DNA of 64,000 nucleotides, from assembly GCA_003214055.1 (NCBI GenBank), contig QCMD01000006.1, positions 1 through 64,000 on the forward strand. Reading direction: 5' to 3'. The notes beneath the pieces were generated by a model. The model was not told the origin of the DNA, did no database searches, and saw only the letters and a program-made list of their open reading frames with translations. Within the stretch, counting starts at the first letter, position 1. Each line of letters opens with the position of its first letter. The position numbers and the translations under genes were made by a program. This document shows positions 50,269-59,903 of the stretch, piece by piece. The stretch is from Prochlorococcus sp. AG-418-K17 (GTDB taxonomy: Bacteria > Cyanobacteriota > Cyanobacteriia > PCC-6307 > Cyanobiaceae).

Positions 50269-50844
50269 TTAAGAAAAAATTTCAATTAAATCTGGAATAA
50301 TTTTTTTTAATGCTTTACCTCTATGACTACAAGATTCTTTAATATCATTATTCATTTCTGCGAAAGTTAATCTGGTAGAACTCTCCTCAAAAATTGGGTC
50401 ATATCCAAAACCGCTTTTTCCTCTGGGGTTTAAAATAATATTGCCATGACATTTGGCCTCAGATTCAATAATCACTTCACCATTTGGGGAACAAACACAA
50501 ATATTAGCAATAAAGAAAGCACTTCTATTTTGAACTCCATCAAGTTCTCTTAAAACTCGTTCAATTCTCTTCTGATCATTTTCTGCATATCTAGATGAGT
50601 AAATGCCAGGCTTACCACCTAATGCTTCAATACAAATTCCTGAATCATCTGCTATTGAAAAATTATTTATTTTTCTCGAAACTTCACTCGCTTTTTTAAT
50701 TGCATTATCTCTAAATGTCAGTCCATCCTCTTCAACTTCTAATGATTCTGGCTGGAGTAATAATTTACAATTTACTCCAGCAAGCAATTTCTTATATTCT
50801 TCAATTTTACCTTTATTCTTACTCGCTAAATATAAATTTTTCAT
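50269..50844 (-). CDS. rdgB: dITP/XTP pyrophosphatase (RdgB/HAM1)
   Basis: RdgB removes deaminated purine nucleotides (dITP, XTP) from the pool. I place the start at ATG 50844 (191 residues): MKNLYLASKNKGKIEEYKKLL is the family N-terminus. A longer frame to 50883 would run into the mutase gene. IADDSGICIEALGGKPGIYSSRYA and SGFGYDPIFEE are the substrate and metal motifs. It starts 2 bp after the mutase stop, so they are probably cotranscribed. Confidence 0.95.
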   Translation of the reverse strand: MKNLYLASKNKGKIEEYKKLLAGVNCKLLLQPESLEVEEDGLTFRDNAIKKASEVSRKINNFSIADDSGICIEALGGKPGIYSSRYAENDQKRIERVLRELDGVQNRSAFFIANICVCSPNGEVIIESEAKCHGNIILNPRGKSGFGYDPIFEESSTRLTFAEMNNDIKESCSHRGKALKKIIPDLIEIFS

Positions 50845-50846
50845 CC

Positions 50847-52301
50847 TTAATTTTCTGCCAAATTTATAAATTCTTGACCCCATTCTAATAACTCATCTAA
50901 ATAAGATTCTTTTGGTGCTTCACAATATAATCTTAGAAGAGGTTCCGTTCCTGAAAATCTAAAAAGAAGCCAAAAATTTTTATCAATTCTCAACTTTACA
51001 CCGTCTATCATCGAGATATTTTTTAACTTATGGTTATTAATATTCTCAGGAATATTATCTATTATAAATTCTTCTGTAGAATTTTTTTCTGACTGGTTTG
51101 GAAATTTAATATCAATTCTTTTGTAGAAACTTGGTCCAAAATCTTTTTTTATTTCATCTAAGGTTTGGAATAAATATTGAGATTTATCAGCAATCCCATT
51201 TAATAAAACCATTGCTGCATATAGAGCATCTCTTTCAGGCATAAAGTCACCAAAACCAACCCCCCCAGATTCTTCTCCTCCAACAAATATTTTCTCTTTG
51301 ATCATTTTTTCAGCAATATATTTAAAGCCAACTGGAAGTTCAAAAACATCTCTATTTTGACTCTCTGCAATATTTTTAATAATATCTGAACCACTAACAG
51401 TCTTTAAAACTGGATAAGAATTATTTTTAATTTCGCCCAAATAGTGAATAAAGTATGGCAGTAAATCTTGAGTACTAGAGTATCTTCCTTTTTCATCAAT
51501 TGCTGCAATTCTGTCACCATCTCCATCAAATATAATTCCTAAAGTTTTCACTTCATTTGTTGAATTTTTGATTAGTATTTGGTTTAAATCATCTACATAA
51601 TTTAAAAGAGGTTCAGGAGGTTTTCCACCAAAAAAAGGATCACTATCTTTTCTGATTTCTGAAATAACTTCTAAATCATTTGAGGCAAAAATATCAGCCA
51701 TACAATTTGCAGCTGAACCGTGCATAGAATCTACAAAAATTCTTAATTTCATTTTTTTCAATCTTTTAGAAATAAAGTCAATATCAAAAAGAGATTTAAT
51801 TCTATCCAAATGAAAATTCCTAATATCTACCAATTGATTGGCATCCTCTATTTTTTCAATTGAATTTCCAAGTATTAATCTTTTTTCAATTTCACTCGTA
51901 AAAGATTCGTCAACAGAGCATCCATTAAAGCTCTTTATTTTGAGACCAAGCCAATTATATGGATTATGACTTGCTGTAATTACCAACGCTCCCAAACAAC
52001 CCATTTCTTTGACATAGAAACTACAGGAAGGAGTTGTAACAAAGCTATTAGATAAGATCGGTTCAAAACCACATCCTCTTACAAAAGGGACTACATGCTT
52101 GGCAAATTCACTTGCCATGAATCTACGATCATATCCAATTAAAATTTTTTTTGAATTAACTTCTTTATAGTATTGATAATACAACTCCTGGCAGGCAGCC
52201 ACAACAACTCTTGAAAGATTGAATAGGTTAAAATCAAATCCAATAATTCCTCTCCAACCATCAGTTCCAAATTTTATATTTTCTATTGTGTCACCTTGCA
52301 A
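50847..52301 (-). CDS. Phosphoglucomutase/phosphomannomutase family
   Basis: The 484-residue alpha-D-phosphohexomutase has the phosphoserine loop VITASHNPYNWLGLK, the metal-binding GIIFDGDGDRIAAID, the sugar-specificity region EESGGVGFGDFMPERDA, and a C-terminal FRFSGTEPLLRLY phosphate-binding loop. These interconvert hexose-1- and 6-phosphates. Glucose specificity versus mannose or glucosamine cannot be decided by eye; cyanobacteria need such an enzyme for glycogen and sugar nucleotides. Divergent from the nuclease-like gene. Confidence 0.93.
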   Translation of the reverse strand: MQGDTIENIKFGTDGWRGIIGFDFNLFNLSRVVVAACQELYYQYYKEVNSKKILIGYDRRFMASEFAKHVVPFVRGCGFEPILSNSFVTTPSCSFYVKEMGCLGALVITASHNPYNWLGLKIKSFNGCSVDESFTSEIEKRLILGNSIEKIEDANQLVDIRNFHLDRIKSLFDIDFISKRLKKMKLRIFVDSMHGSAANCMADIFASNDLEVISEIRKDSDPFFGGKPPEPLLNYVDDLNQILIKNSTNEVKTLGIIFDGDGDRIAAIDEKGRYSSTQDLLPYFIHYLGEIKNNSYPVLKTVSGSDIIKNIAESQNRDVFELPVGFKYIAEKMIKEKIFVGGEESGGVGFGDFMPERDALYAAMVLLNGIADKSQYLFQTLDEIKKDFGPSFYKRIDIKFPNQSEKNSTEEFIIDNIPENINNHKLKNISMIDGVKLRIDKNFWLLFRFSGTEPLLRLYCEAPKESYLDELLEWGQEFINLAEN

Positions 52302-52379
52302 ATTAAAGACTTCCTTACTTTCTTTTAATTATCTATATTAATTTATATTAGTGAAATTTAAAACTACCAATAAAATAAT

Positions 52380-53798
52380 TTGAATACTCTTTATTTAAAA
52401 AGTTTTATAAGATGCAAAAGAAAAGCATGGCTTGATTTCAAGGGTGATAAATCTTATGAAGTATGGTCTTCGCATAAAGCCATAGATAAAGTTAACCAAT
52501 ATCAAATTTTCTCTAAATTATGTAATGGTGAAATATATTCAGGATTAAAAGCCTGTAAAAAGGGCTATCAAGGGGTAATTGGATTAAAAATTAAGGGAAA
52601 ATTTTTCCAAAATGTGAATGCAGAGATTCATCCCCAATTACTTTTAAGGACAAAAGGTATAAGCAAATGGGGATCATATAAATATTTACCTGCTGTTTAT
52701 AAATTAGGCTACAAAACTACAAAAGAACATTTATTCGACTTGGCTTTTAGTTCTATTCTATTGGACTCTTTTCAAGAATCTAAAATTGAGAAAGGATTAA
52801 TAATTTCAAGTTCGGATAAAAAAGTTAATATTGAAGAAATTTATTTAAATAACAAATTAAGAAAAAAAGTTTTGAATGTTTTATTAAATTTGAATGAATG
52901 CTTAGAGGGATTTATGCCTGAAATAACTCAAGATAGAAAAAAATGTACTATTTGTTCATGGCAAAAATTTTGCGACAAAGAAGCAAAAGAAAATGGATAT
53001 CTAACAGATATTGATGGAATTGGATCTAAAACTGCTTCATTACTAAAAACAAATGGAATAACTAATACCCAAACATTAGCTTCTTATAACGAAAAACAAC
53101 TTGGAGAGAAATTATCTAAATTCAAAGATCAAAAGTATGAAAAAGCCTCCATATTTGTAAAACAAGCACAAGCATATATTTCTGGAGAACCATATTTTAT
53201 TTCCAATAAAAATAGTACGGAGGATCTATTAGAAAAAATATGTTCAGGATTTTATATTTTTGATATTGAGTCAAATCCAGATGGTAAACATGATTTTTTA
53301 TTTGGTTTTTTAAAAATAAATAATTTATTTACAAAAAAAGAAGATCTTATCTATGAGCCTATCTTAAATCTCAAAAGCAATAAAGTAGAATCTTATAGGC
53401 AAATTATTAAAATACTTTTTTCACAGAAGGAATGGCCAGTCTTACATTATGGAGAGACTGAAAAAATAGGAATAATTAATATTGCTAAAAACTTAAATTT
53501 TAGTTTTGAAGAAATTGATTCACTTACTTCAAGATTTATAGACTTACATAGTTATATAAGAAAGTCTTGGATATTGCCGCTAAAAAACTATAGTTTAAAA
53601 ACCGTTTCTAATTGGCTAGGGTTTGAATGGGGGCAGAAAAATGTAAATGGCTCGAAAGCCCTTTATTGGTGGATTCAATATCAAATTACAGGAAACGAAA
53701 TATTTTTAAAAAAAATTATCCAATATAACAAAGATGATTGTTTGGCAACTCTAAAAATTGCAAAGTATTTAATAAAAAATCAATTAAAGAAAAATTGA
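52380..53798 (+). CDS. TM0106-like fusion: Cas4/RecB-like, HhH and DEDD exonuclease domains
   Basis: The 472-residue protein has four parts. An N-terminal RecB/Cas4-like domain has Cys12 and a later Cys189-x2-Cys192-x5-Cys198, matching the 4Fe-4S arrangement of Cas4/AddB nucleases. A helix-hairpin-helix DNA-binding segment spans ~209-250. A DnaQ-like exonuclease domain (290-470) keeps DIE (295-297), HYGE (356-359), D388 and Y449NKDD453. In the Cas4-like part the expected D...(D/E)xK residues look replaced (YLPAVYKLG). No cas genes are nearby, so this is not a CRISPR locus. Role probably in DNA repair or recombination; unproved. TTG start. Confidence 0.75.
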   Translation: MNTLYLKSFIRCKRKAWLDFKGDKSYEVWSSHKAIDKVNQYQIFSKLCNGEIYSGLKACKKGYQGVIGLKIKGKFFQNVNAEIHPQLLLRTKGISKWGSYKYLPAVYKLGYKTTKEHLFDLAFSSILLDSFQESKIEKGLIISSSDKKVNIEEIYLNNKLRKKVLNVLLNLNECLEGFMPEITQDRKKCTICSWQKFCDKEAKENGYLTDIDGIGSKTASLLKTNGITNTQTLASYNEKQLGEKLSKFKDQKYEKASIFVKQAQAYISGEPYFISNKNSTEDLLEKICSGFYIFDIESNPDGKHDFLFGFLKINNLFTKKEDLIYEPILNLKSNKVESYRQIIKILFSQKEWPVLHYGETEKIGIINIAKNLNFSFEEIDSLTSRFIDLHSYIRKSWILPLKNYSLKTVSNWLGFEWGQKNVNGSKALYWWIQYQITGNEIFLKKIIQYNKDDCLATLKIAKYLIKNQLKKN

Positions 53799-54620
53799 TC
53801 CTACAGATTTATTTATAATAATTTTTCCAAAATTTTCTGAATAAAAATAACTTCCTTCTTCTAAGTATTTTCTTTTTATCATTGCTAAGCCTGTTATTTG
53901 AGAATCTGATTTACAAAAACTAGTGATTTTACCCACTGAAATATCCTTGGCAGAATTTATGTATAAATTTGTATCTTCAAGTTCTAAATTAAAATTAGAT
54001 TCAAATGATTTCCAAATTCTTATTTCCTGTTTTAAAGAGGAAACATTTTTTATTTTTGACATTGTTTCTTGTCCTAAATAACAACCTTTATTAAAATCTA
54101 CAAGATCTTTCAATCCCAGTTCAAGAGGATTATTTTTTCCGTTTATTTCCATATCTAATGAGGGTATTGCTTGATTAACCTTCCAGATTTTTAAATCATT
54201 AGAATTCAGAAAATTTAGTTTATTTGTATATATTTCAAATTCTTTATCTTCTTCTTTGTAGAAAATAGGCTGATAAATTCTCCATGAACTAGATTCATCA
54301 ATTTCCTGAATTCTATTTATCAAGAACGGTTCACTTAAAAGTACATCGTCAGCAGGAAAAATAATTTGATTAAAGTAATCAATTATCTGATTAGTATTTC
54401 CCGCCAATATTATTACTTCTAAGTTTCTTTCTAAAAAATTAATTTCAATTAATGATCTTAGAACTCCATTTGGCGTTAACCAACAAGTTTTGATAAGATT
54501 ATTATCTGAATATAGAATATTACTCGTCGTTATTCCATTAAGAAATTTCCTTGCATCTTTTCCACTAACAGAAAAACAATCAAATTTTTCAAGCCAAAAC
54601 TTTTTTTGTATATCTTGCAT
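53784..54620 (-). CDS. ygfZ: Folate-binding protein YgfZ (iron-sulfur cluster maintenance)
   Basis: The 278-residue protein ends with the family motif KGCYLGQETMSK (Cys at about 181), the signature of YgfZ/Iba57-type proteins that use folate to help assemble or repair Fe-S clusters in a few enzymes. The start MQDIQKKFWLEKFDCFSVSGKDARKFLNG fits. It overlaps the nuclease-like gene tail to tail by 15 bp and is 10 bp from pyrE on the same strand. Confidence 0.9.
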   Translation of the reverse strand: MQDIQKKFWLEKFDCFSVSGKDARKFLNGITTSNILYSDNNLIKTCWLTPNGVLRSLIEINFLERNLEVIILAGNTNQIIDYFNQIIFPADDVLLSEPFLINRIQEIDESSSWRIYQPIFYKEEDKEFEIYTNKLNFLNSNDLKIWKVNQAIPSLDMEINGKNNPLELGLKDLVDFNKGCYLGQETMSKIKNVSSLKQEIRIWKSFESNFNLELEDTNLYINSAKDISVGKITSFCKSDSQITGLAMIKRKYLEEGSYFYSENFGKIIINKSVGSIFL

Positions 54621-54630
54621 TTTTAGATAT

Positions 54631-55191
54631 TTATAAAAAGTCTTTTATTGTAAAAAGACTCTTTAATTTAACATTTTCATCATTAAGAGCTTCACATCCG
54701 CCTTCTTGCCTATCAACTATAGACAAAACTTCCTTAACAACATAATTATTTTCTCTTAACTTTTTTATAGCTTTTATTACTGAACCAGCAGTTGTAACAA
54801 CATCCTCTAAAACAGTTACCAAAGTTCCTCCTTTTAATGTAGGGCCCTCAATACCAGCTTTGGTACCGTATTCTTTAATTTCTTTACGAATTATTAAACC
54901 ATTAAGTTCTAGGCCTTGAGAAGCTGCTTTAACGATTAATCCACTTACCAGAGGATCTGCACCTAATGTGAGTCCTGCCACTGCTTTTGAACTAGAGTCC
55001 TTTAGCTCTAAAAAAAGATCACTTATTAAGTTTAGACCTTCGCCATTTAAAGATACCGGTTTACAGTTCAAATAATGACTGCTTTTTTTGCCGGAAGACA
55101 AAGTAAAGTTTCCCCTCTTATAAGATTTTTCAATTAACTGTTTCAACAATTTGGCTTTATTTAAATCATACTTTTCGGAAAAATTGCCCAT
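54631..55191 (-). CDS. pyrE: Orotate phosphoribosyltransferase (PyrE)
   Basis: PyrE makes orotidine monophosphate in pyrimidine synthesis. The 186-residue protein has [33 protein letters not shown] and the PRPP-binding motif [17 protein letters not shown], all typical. Slightly short at the C-terminus but complete. ygfZ follows 10 bp downstream. Confidence 0.95.
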   Translation of the reverse strand: MGNFSEKYDLNKAKLLKQLIEKSYKRGNFTLSSGKKSSHYLNCKPVSLNGEGLNLISDLFLELKDSSSKAVAGLTLGADPLVSGLIVKAASQGLELNGLIIRKEIKEYGTKAGIEGPTLKGGTLVTVLEDVVTTAGSVIKAIKKLRENNYVVKEVLSIVDRQEGGCEALNDENVKLKSLFTIKDFL

Positions 55192-55332
55192 TAGTAAAAG
55201 TTAAATTTATATTTAAAGATTAGAATAAAAAAAAGAAATCTCACAAAAACTTACTAATAAGGTGTTTTTTGAAATATTATTTTTATATTGTATATTTAAA
55301 TTCAATGTAATTAAAATTACAGAACCTCCCTT

Positions 55333-55405
55333 GGGGGTGTAGCAATCTGGTGAATGCACCAAACTCATAATTTGGCTAAGGCGAGTTCGATCCTCGCCAC
55401 CCCCA
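55333..55405 (+). tRNA. tRNA-Met (anticodon CAT)
   Basis: A 73-nt cloverleaf: acceptor GGGGGTG pairs with CACCCCC plus A; anticodon stem CCAAA/TTTGG with loop CTCATAA (CAT); T arm GGCGAGTTCGATCCTCGCC. The D arm (GCAATCTGGTGAATGC) is unusual but pairs at three positions. The lack of three G-C pairs at the base of the anticodon stem argues against initiator tRNA; elongator Met is more likely, tRNA-Ile with CAT cannot be excluded. CCA is not encoded. Confidence 0.9.
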
Positions 55406-55423
55406 TTATTCATTTGTCATTGA

Positions 55424-56692
55424 ATGAAAATAACTCTACTTTTACTTCTTTTATTTTTACCTGCTTTTTTCGCAGCTAGTGAATTATCTTTTTTATTGAT
55501 AAGGCCAAGTAAAGTTTTAAGGCTAATAGAAGAAAAAAAGAAAGGAGCATTTTCAATTTTAAAAATTCAAAAACGATTTAGATCTTCTCTAATCGCTTCC
55601 CAATTTGGAGTTACAATTTCGTTAATTGCAATTGGATGGCTCAGTAATAACGTCGCCAATGATCATTGGGGGGGAAATATTTTGCCGCACAGATTTTATG
55701 ATCTTCTATTATTCTCATTTGTAGTTTTAGTTGTTACTCTTGTCTCTGGACTAATTCCTAAAGCCTTAGTAATTAACAATCCAGAATCTGCTGCATTAAG
55801 GTTAACCACCATATTTGATGCAGTTAGAAAATGCATGCAACCTATAGTTGCGATAATCGAATTCTTTGCCAGCGCCTGTTTAGGTTTATTCAATCTAAAT
55901 AACAAATGGGATTCTTTAAATTCGGGTTTATCCGCGGGGGAATTAGAGACTCTTATAGAAACAGATAATGTTACAGGATTAAAGCCAGATGAAAAAAATA
56001 TTCTTGAAGGAGTTTTTGCTCTAAAAGATACACAGGTTAAAGAAGTAATGATTCCAAGATCTGAAATGGTAACTTTGCCAAAAAACATAACCTTTTCAGA
56101 ACTTATGAAACAAGTAGATAAAACTCGACATGCACGCTTCTTTGTGATTGGCGAGTCTCTAGATGATGTATTAGGTGTATTAGATTTGCGTTATTTAGCT
56201 AAGCCAATATCAAAGAGTGAAATGGAAGCTGATACATTATTGGAGCCCTTCCTATTGCCAGTGACAAAAATAATAGAAACATCTTCATTAGCAGAAATAT
56301 TACCAATAGTCAGAGACTACAACCCATTCTTACTAGTAGTTGATGAACACGGAGGAACAGAGGGGCTCATAACTGCAGCTGATCTTAATGGTGAAATAGT
56401 TGGAGAGGAAATGCTCAATAATAGAATTTATTCAGATATGAAAATGTTAGATAATTTCTCTAAAAAATGGTCAATAGCGGGAAAATCCGAAATTATAGAT
56501 ATCAATAAAAAGTTAGGTTGTTCTATTCCAGAAGGTGCAGACTACCATACCCTTGCTGGATTTCTGCTAGAAAAATTTCAAATGGTTCCAAAAATCGGCG
56601 ACGTTTTAAATTTTAATAATATTAAATTTGAAATTATTTCTATGTCGGGTCCAAAAATCGATCGTGTAAAAATAATCCTTCCCAAAAGCTAA
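55424..56692 (+). CDS. CNNM/CorC-family membrane protein with CBS pair
   Basis: The 422-residue protein has an N-terminal DUF21/CNNM membrane domain (three to four helices, 1-175), a CBS-pair domain (about 205-325) with VKEVMIPRSEMVTLP and VVDEHGGTEGLITAADLNGEIVGE, and a C-terminal CorC_HlyC domain. Relatives are Mg2+/Co2+-linked transporters or regulators; the old hemolysin name is not informative. It follows tRNA-Met by 18 bp. Confidence 0.9.
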   Translation: MKITLLLLLLFLPAFFAASELSFLLIRPSKVLRLIEEKKKGAFSILKIQKRFRSSLIASQFGVTISLIAIGWLSNNVANDHWGGNILPHRFYDLLLFSFVVLVVTLVSGLIPKALVINNPESAALRLTTIFDAVRKCMQPIVAIIEFFASACLGLFNLNNKWDSLNSGLSAGELETLIETDNVTGLKPDEKNILEGVFALKDTQVKEVMIPRSEMVTLPKNITFSELMKQVDKTRHARFFVIGESLDDVLGVLDLRYLAKPISKSEMEADTLLEPFLLPVTKIIETSSLAEILPIVRDYNPFLLVVDEHGGTEGLITAADLNGEIVGEEMLNNRIYSDMKMLDNFSKKWSIAGKSEIIDINKKLGCSIPEGADYHTLAGFLLEKFQMVPKIGDVLNFNNIKFEIISMSGPKIDRVKIILPKS

Positions 56693-56741
56693 ATATGGCT
56701 TCCTATAGAGGATAATAATATTTAATATATGGATTAAAATT

Positions 56742-57746
56742 ATGCGACCAACCTCATCACCTGTAAAGGTTGGAGTCATAGGTATAGGAAATATGGGCTG
56801 GCATCATGCTCGAGTACTTAGTTTGCTAAAAGATGCAAATCTGGTTGGAGTCGCAGATCCAAACGAAGAGAGGGGTAAATTAGCTATTGAACAATTTCAA
56901 TGTGAATGGTTCAGCGATTATAAGGACTTAATTCCGAAAGTTGATGCTATATGTATAGCTGTCCCAACACTACTACATCAAAAAGTAGGACTAGATTGTC
57001 TTAAGGGAGGTACCAACGTCCTCATCGAAAAACCAATTGCAGCTAACGAGTTAGAAGCGAATTCTTTAATAAAGGCCGCTAATGCAAGTAATTGTCTATT
57101 ACAAGTGGGGCATATTGAGAGATTTAATCCTGCTTTTAGAGAATTAAATAAAATAGTGAATAATGAAGAAATTGTTGTTTTGGAGGCAAGAAGGCATAGT
57201 CCTCATGCAGATAGAGCAAATGATGTATCTGTTGTCATGGATTTAATGATTCATGACATTGATCTTATTTTAGAGCTTGTAAACTCAAAAATACAAAAAT
57301 TAGCAGCTGTTGGGGGCAGAAATAGTGAAGGATTAATAGATTATGTAAACGCTACGCTAGTTTTTAAAAATAATGTTATTGCAAGCTTAACTGCGAGCAA
57401 AATGAGTCACAAAAAAATCAGAAATTTAAGTGCTCACTGCCAAAATAGTCTAGTAGAAACTGATTTTTTAAATCACTCTCTACAAATCCATCGAAAGTCT
57501 CATGAATCATACACTGCAGAGCATGGAGAATTAGTTTACAGGAATGATGGGTATGTCGAAGAAGTTAGCACAACATCTATTGAGCCTCTTTATGCAGAAC
57601 TAGAGCATTTTCTTAAATGTGTTCAAGGCAAAGAAACACCTGAGGTAGATGGTGAGCAAGCATCAAGAGCTTTAAAAATTGCTGATTTTATAGAGTGCGC
57701 TGTAGAAAACTCAGGAGATGCAATTTTACTTGAAAATCCATTCTAA
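56742..57746 (+). CDS. Gfo/Idh/MocA-family oxidoreductase
   Basis: The 334-residue NAD(P)-dependent dehydrogenase has VGVIGIGNMGWHHARVLSLL (Rossmann fold), NVLIEKPIA (EKP motif) and HIERFNPAFRELNK followed by MIHDIDLILEL. These oxidise or reduce sugars and sugar nucleotides. There are no partner genes to define the substrate; it faces psbK tail to tail. Confidence 0.9.
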   Translation: MRPTSSPVKVGVIGIGNMGWHHARVLSLLKDANLVGVADPNEERGKLAIEQFQCEWFSDYKDLIPKVDAICIAVPTLLHQKVGLDCLKGGTNVLIEKPIAANELEANSLIKAANASNCLLQVGHIERFNPAFRELNKIVNNEEIVVLEARRHSPHADRANDVSVVMDLMIHDIDLILELVNSKIQKLAAVGGRNSEGLIDYVNATLVFKNNVIASLTASKMSHKKIRNLSAHCQNSLVETDFLNHSLQIHRKSHESYTAEHGELVYRNDGYVEEVSTTSIEPLYAELEHFLKCVQGKETPEVDGEQASRALKIADFIECAVENSGDAILLENPF

Positions 57747-57772
57747 GACTAATAATTTAAACGAAAAGAACT

Positions 57773-57913
57773 TTATTTAAATCCAACTGCAGCTTGCCAA
57801 ACAAATACCAATAAAAAGAAAAATAAAGGAATAAGAGGAAGAACATCAACAGTTGGAGCAAAAGCTTTGTAAGCCTCAGGCAATTCAGCGAATGTATTAA
57901 ATAGAATGAGCAC
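57773..57913 (-). CDS. psbK: Photosystem II protein K (PsbK)
   Basis: A 46-residue frame, [20 protein letters not shown] then [20 protein letters not shown] and AAVGFK, is PsbK: a short cleaved leader, the LPEAY start of the mature form, and one helix ending with FVWQAAVGF. No ATG is available in frame; GTG at 57913 is the start, and an in-frame stop lies just upstream. It lies between the oxidoreductase and tgt genes. Confidence 0.92.
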
Positions 57914-57946
57914 CTTTTTAATAAATTAATTATTTATGATAAGACG

Positions 57947-59065
57947 TTACCACGTATGATGAGCAATAGAGGATGTTTTCCAAGGAGCGAAATCAATTGT
58001 AAAACAATTATCTTTAATTGCAGTAGAAATAGCATTGGTAAATCTTATTAAATGAGCAATATTATGCAAACTAATTAGGGTGAGGCCTAATATTTCCTCA
58101 TTTCTAATTAGATGATGCAAGTATGCACGAGAATATGACTTACAGGTTTCGCATTTACAAGTTTTATCAATTGGAGAAAAGTCATTTTTAAATCGAGCAT
58201 TTCGCAAATTCATTCTTTCATCATTTAAGAATGCAGTCCCATGTCTTCCAAGTCTTGTTGGCAAAACGCAGTCAAATATATCAAATCCTTTAGCAACAGC
58301 TAAAGATATTTCTCTTAATGAGCCAATTCCCATTAAATATCTTGGTTTATTTATTGGTAAGAATTTCGGGACGTAATTAATTACACTATGAATTTCTTCA
58401 ACTGCCTCTCCAACACTGACACCTCCTACCGCTATTCCAGGCAGATCAAAAGAACTTGTAAAGTTTGCACTAAACTCTCTTAATCTTGGATATCTACCAC
58501 CTTGAACTATTCCGAATAATGCTTGATTTGATTTCTGATGAGTCTCAACACATTTTTGCAACCATGAATGAGTTCTTTGTAAAGAATCCTCGATATCATT
58601 TTCGTTAGAAGTATGAGGAGGACAGTGATCAAAGGCCATCGCAACATCCGAGCCAAGGTCCATTTGAATCTGCATTACTTTTTCAGGTGATAAAAAAACA
58701 TGACTACCATCCCTCGGATTTTTAAATTCCACACCTTTATCAGAAATATTATTTAGTTTGGCCAAACTAAAAACTTGATATCCACCTGAATCGGTAAGTA
58801 TGGGCTTAGACCAATTCATAAACTTATGTATTCCACCTGATTCTTTAACTAGTTTTTCTCCAGGTTGTAGATGAAGATGGAAGGTATTTGAGAGAATCAT
58901 TTCTGATCCGGTAGAGGTTAACTGCTGTGAAGAAATTCCTTTAACAGTTGCCAGAGTACCCACAGGCATAAATCTTGGAGTATTTACCTGACCGTTAGGG
59001 GTATGAAATATACCAGTTCTGGCAACTGTATTACTGCAATTCGATGTAATTTCAAATTCAAACAC
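57947..59065 (-). CDS. tgt: tRNA-guanine transglycosylase (Tgt)
   Basis: Tgt exchanges G34 for preQ1 in GUN-anticodon tRNAs (Tyr, His, Asn, Asp) in queuosine synthesis. The 372-residue enzyme has [12 protein letters not shown] (catalytic Asp), [28 protein letters not shown] and the zinc site [16 protein letters not shown]. Complete and of normal length. 33 bp upstream of psbK on the same strand. Confidence 0.97.
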   Translation of the reverse strand: MFEFEITSNCSNTVARTGIFHTPNGQVNTPRFMPVGTLATVKGISSQQLTSTGSEMILSNTFHLHLQPGEKLVKESGGIHKFMNWSKPILTDSGGYQVFSLAKLNNISDKGVEFKNPRDGSHVFLSPEKVMQIQMDLGSDVAMAFDHCPPHTSNENDIEDSLQRTHSWLQKCVETHQKSNQALFGIVQGGRYPRLREFSANFTSSFDLPGIAVGGVSVGEAVEEIHSVINYVPKFLPINKPRYLMGIGSLREISLAVAKGFDIFDCVLPTRLGRHGTAFLNDERMNLRNARFKNDFSPIDKTCKCETCKSYSRAYLHHLIRNEEILGLTLISLHNIAHLIRFTNAISTAIKDNCFTIDFAPWKTSSIAHHTW

Positions 59066-59120
59066 GATAAACTATGAAATTATTTGATCCTTTTGTATCA
59101 ATCTATCCTATTATTTAATA

Positions 59121-59903
59121 TTGAATCTATTTTTTCTCATTAAAAAATATTTAATAAAAAATTTGGCAGGATCTTGGATTTTCTATACGACATTTCCAAA
59201 GATACCTTTAATTAATCCAGAATTTAAAAATATTGCACAATTTGCGCCACCTTTGGGATTTTTTATTGGAACAATACAAAGTTATATTTTCATTTTTTTT
59301 AGAGCAAACTCTTGGTCCATTTATGCATCTACACTAATATGTTTGGCTTCAGGATATTTAATTACTGGTGGTCTACACCTTGATGGTTTAATGGATACTT
59401 TCGATGGTATTTTTGCGGGGAAAAAGAAACGTTTAAAAGCTATGAAAGACAGTAAAGTTGGGTCTTTTGGGGTTCAATCTTTAGTTTTCATAACTTTAAT
59501 TCAGGTTGCTTGCATATTAAAAATTGAAAACCAAATAATTGTTGTTTTGCCGATATGCTTATTTTGGGGTAGATTTTCAAATTTATTTTTTATAGAAAAG
59601 TTTAAATATATGAGTTATAAGAAAAAATCTATGAATCATAAAAAGTTTTGGAATGGATTTAAAAAAGAATCTCTGATTTCTATTATTTTTCTTTTAATTT
59701 TCATTGTTTACCAATTATTTTCAATTGCATCCCAAGGAATATTTATTAATGTTTTATTGCTTATTTTGATTGGTATTTTGTTAAGTTATTCTATTCCAAA
59801 CATGCTGGGGAAGAAAATTGGAGGTTTTAATGGAGATGCTTGCGGTGCGAGTGTTGTGCTAGTTGAAACTTCTATGCTATTTATGCATGCAATTTTTTTA
59901 TAG
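59121..59903 (+). CDS. cobS: Cobalamin synthase (CobS, adenosylcobinamide-GDP ribazoletransferase)
   Basis: The 260-residue membrane protein shows ITGGLHLDGLMDTFDGIFAGKKKRLKAMKDSKVGSFGV, the CobS signature, and several helices, ending with KKIGGFNGDACGASVVLVE. It joins adenosylcobinamide-GDP with alpha-ribazole, or with adenine riboside in pseudocobalamin makers such as Prochlorococcus. TTG start. It overlaps the histidine kinase gene by 23 bp at the 3' end. No cobalamin riboswitch is visible upstream. Confidence 0.93.
   Translation: MNLFFLIKKYLIKNLAGSWIFYTTFPKIPLINPEFKNIAQFAPPLGFFIGTIQSYIFIFFRANSWSIYASTLICLASGYLITGGLHLDGLMDTFDGIFAGKKKRLKAMKDSKVGSFGVQSLVFITLIQVACILKIENQIIVVLPICLFWGRFSNLFFIEKFKYMSYKKKSMNHKKFWNGFKKESLISIIFLLIFIVYQLFSIASQGIFINVLLLILIGILLSYSIPNMLGKKIGGFNGDACGASVVLVETSMLFMHAIFL

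Noticed and set aside
52380-53798. CRISPR-associated Cas4
   Set aside because: Although the Fe-S cysteines are Cas4-like, the protein is a longer fusion and there are no repeats, spacers or other cas genes in the window.
59065-59121. Cobalamin riboswitch before cobS
   Set aside because: The gap to tgt is only 55 bp, too short for the riboswitch and without its conserved box.
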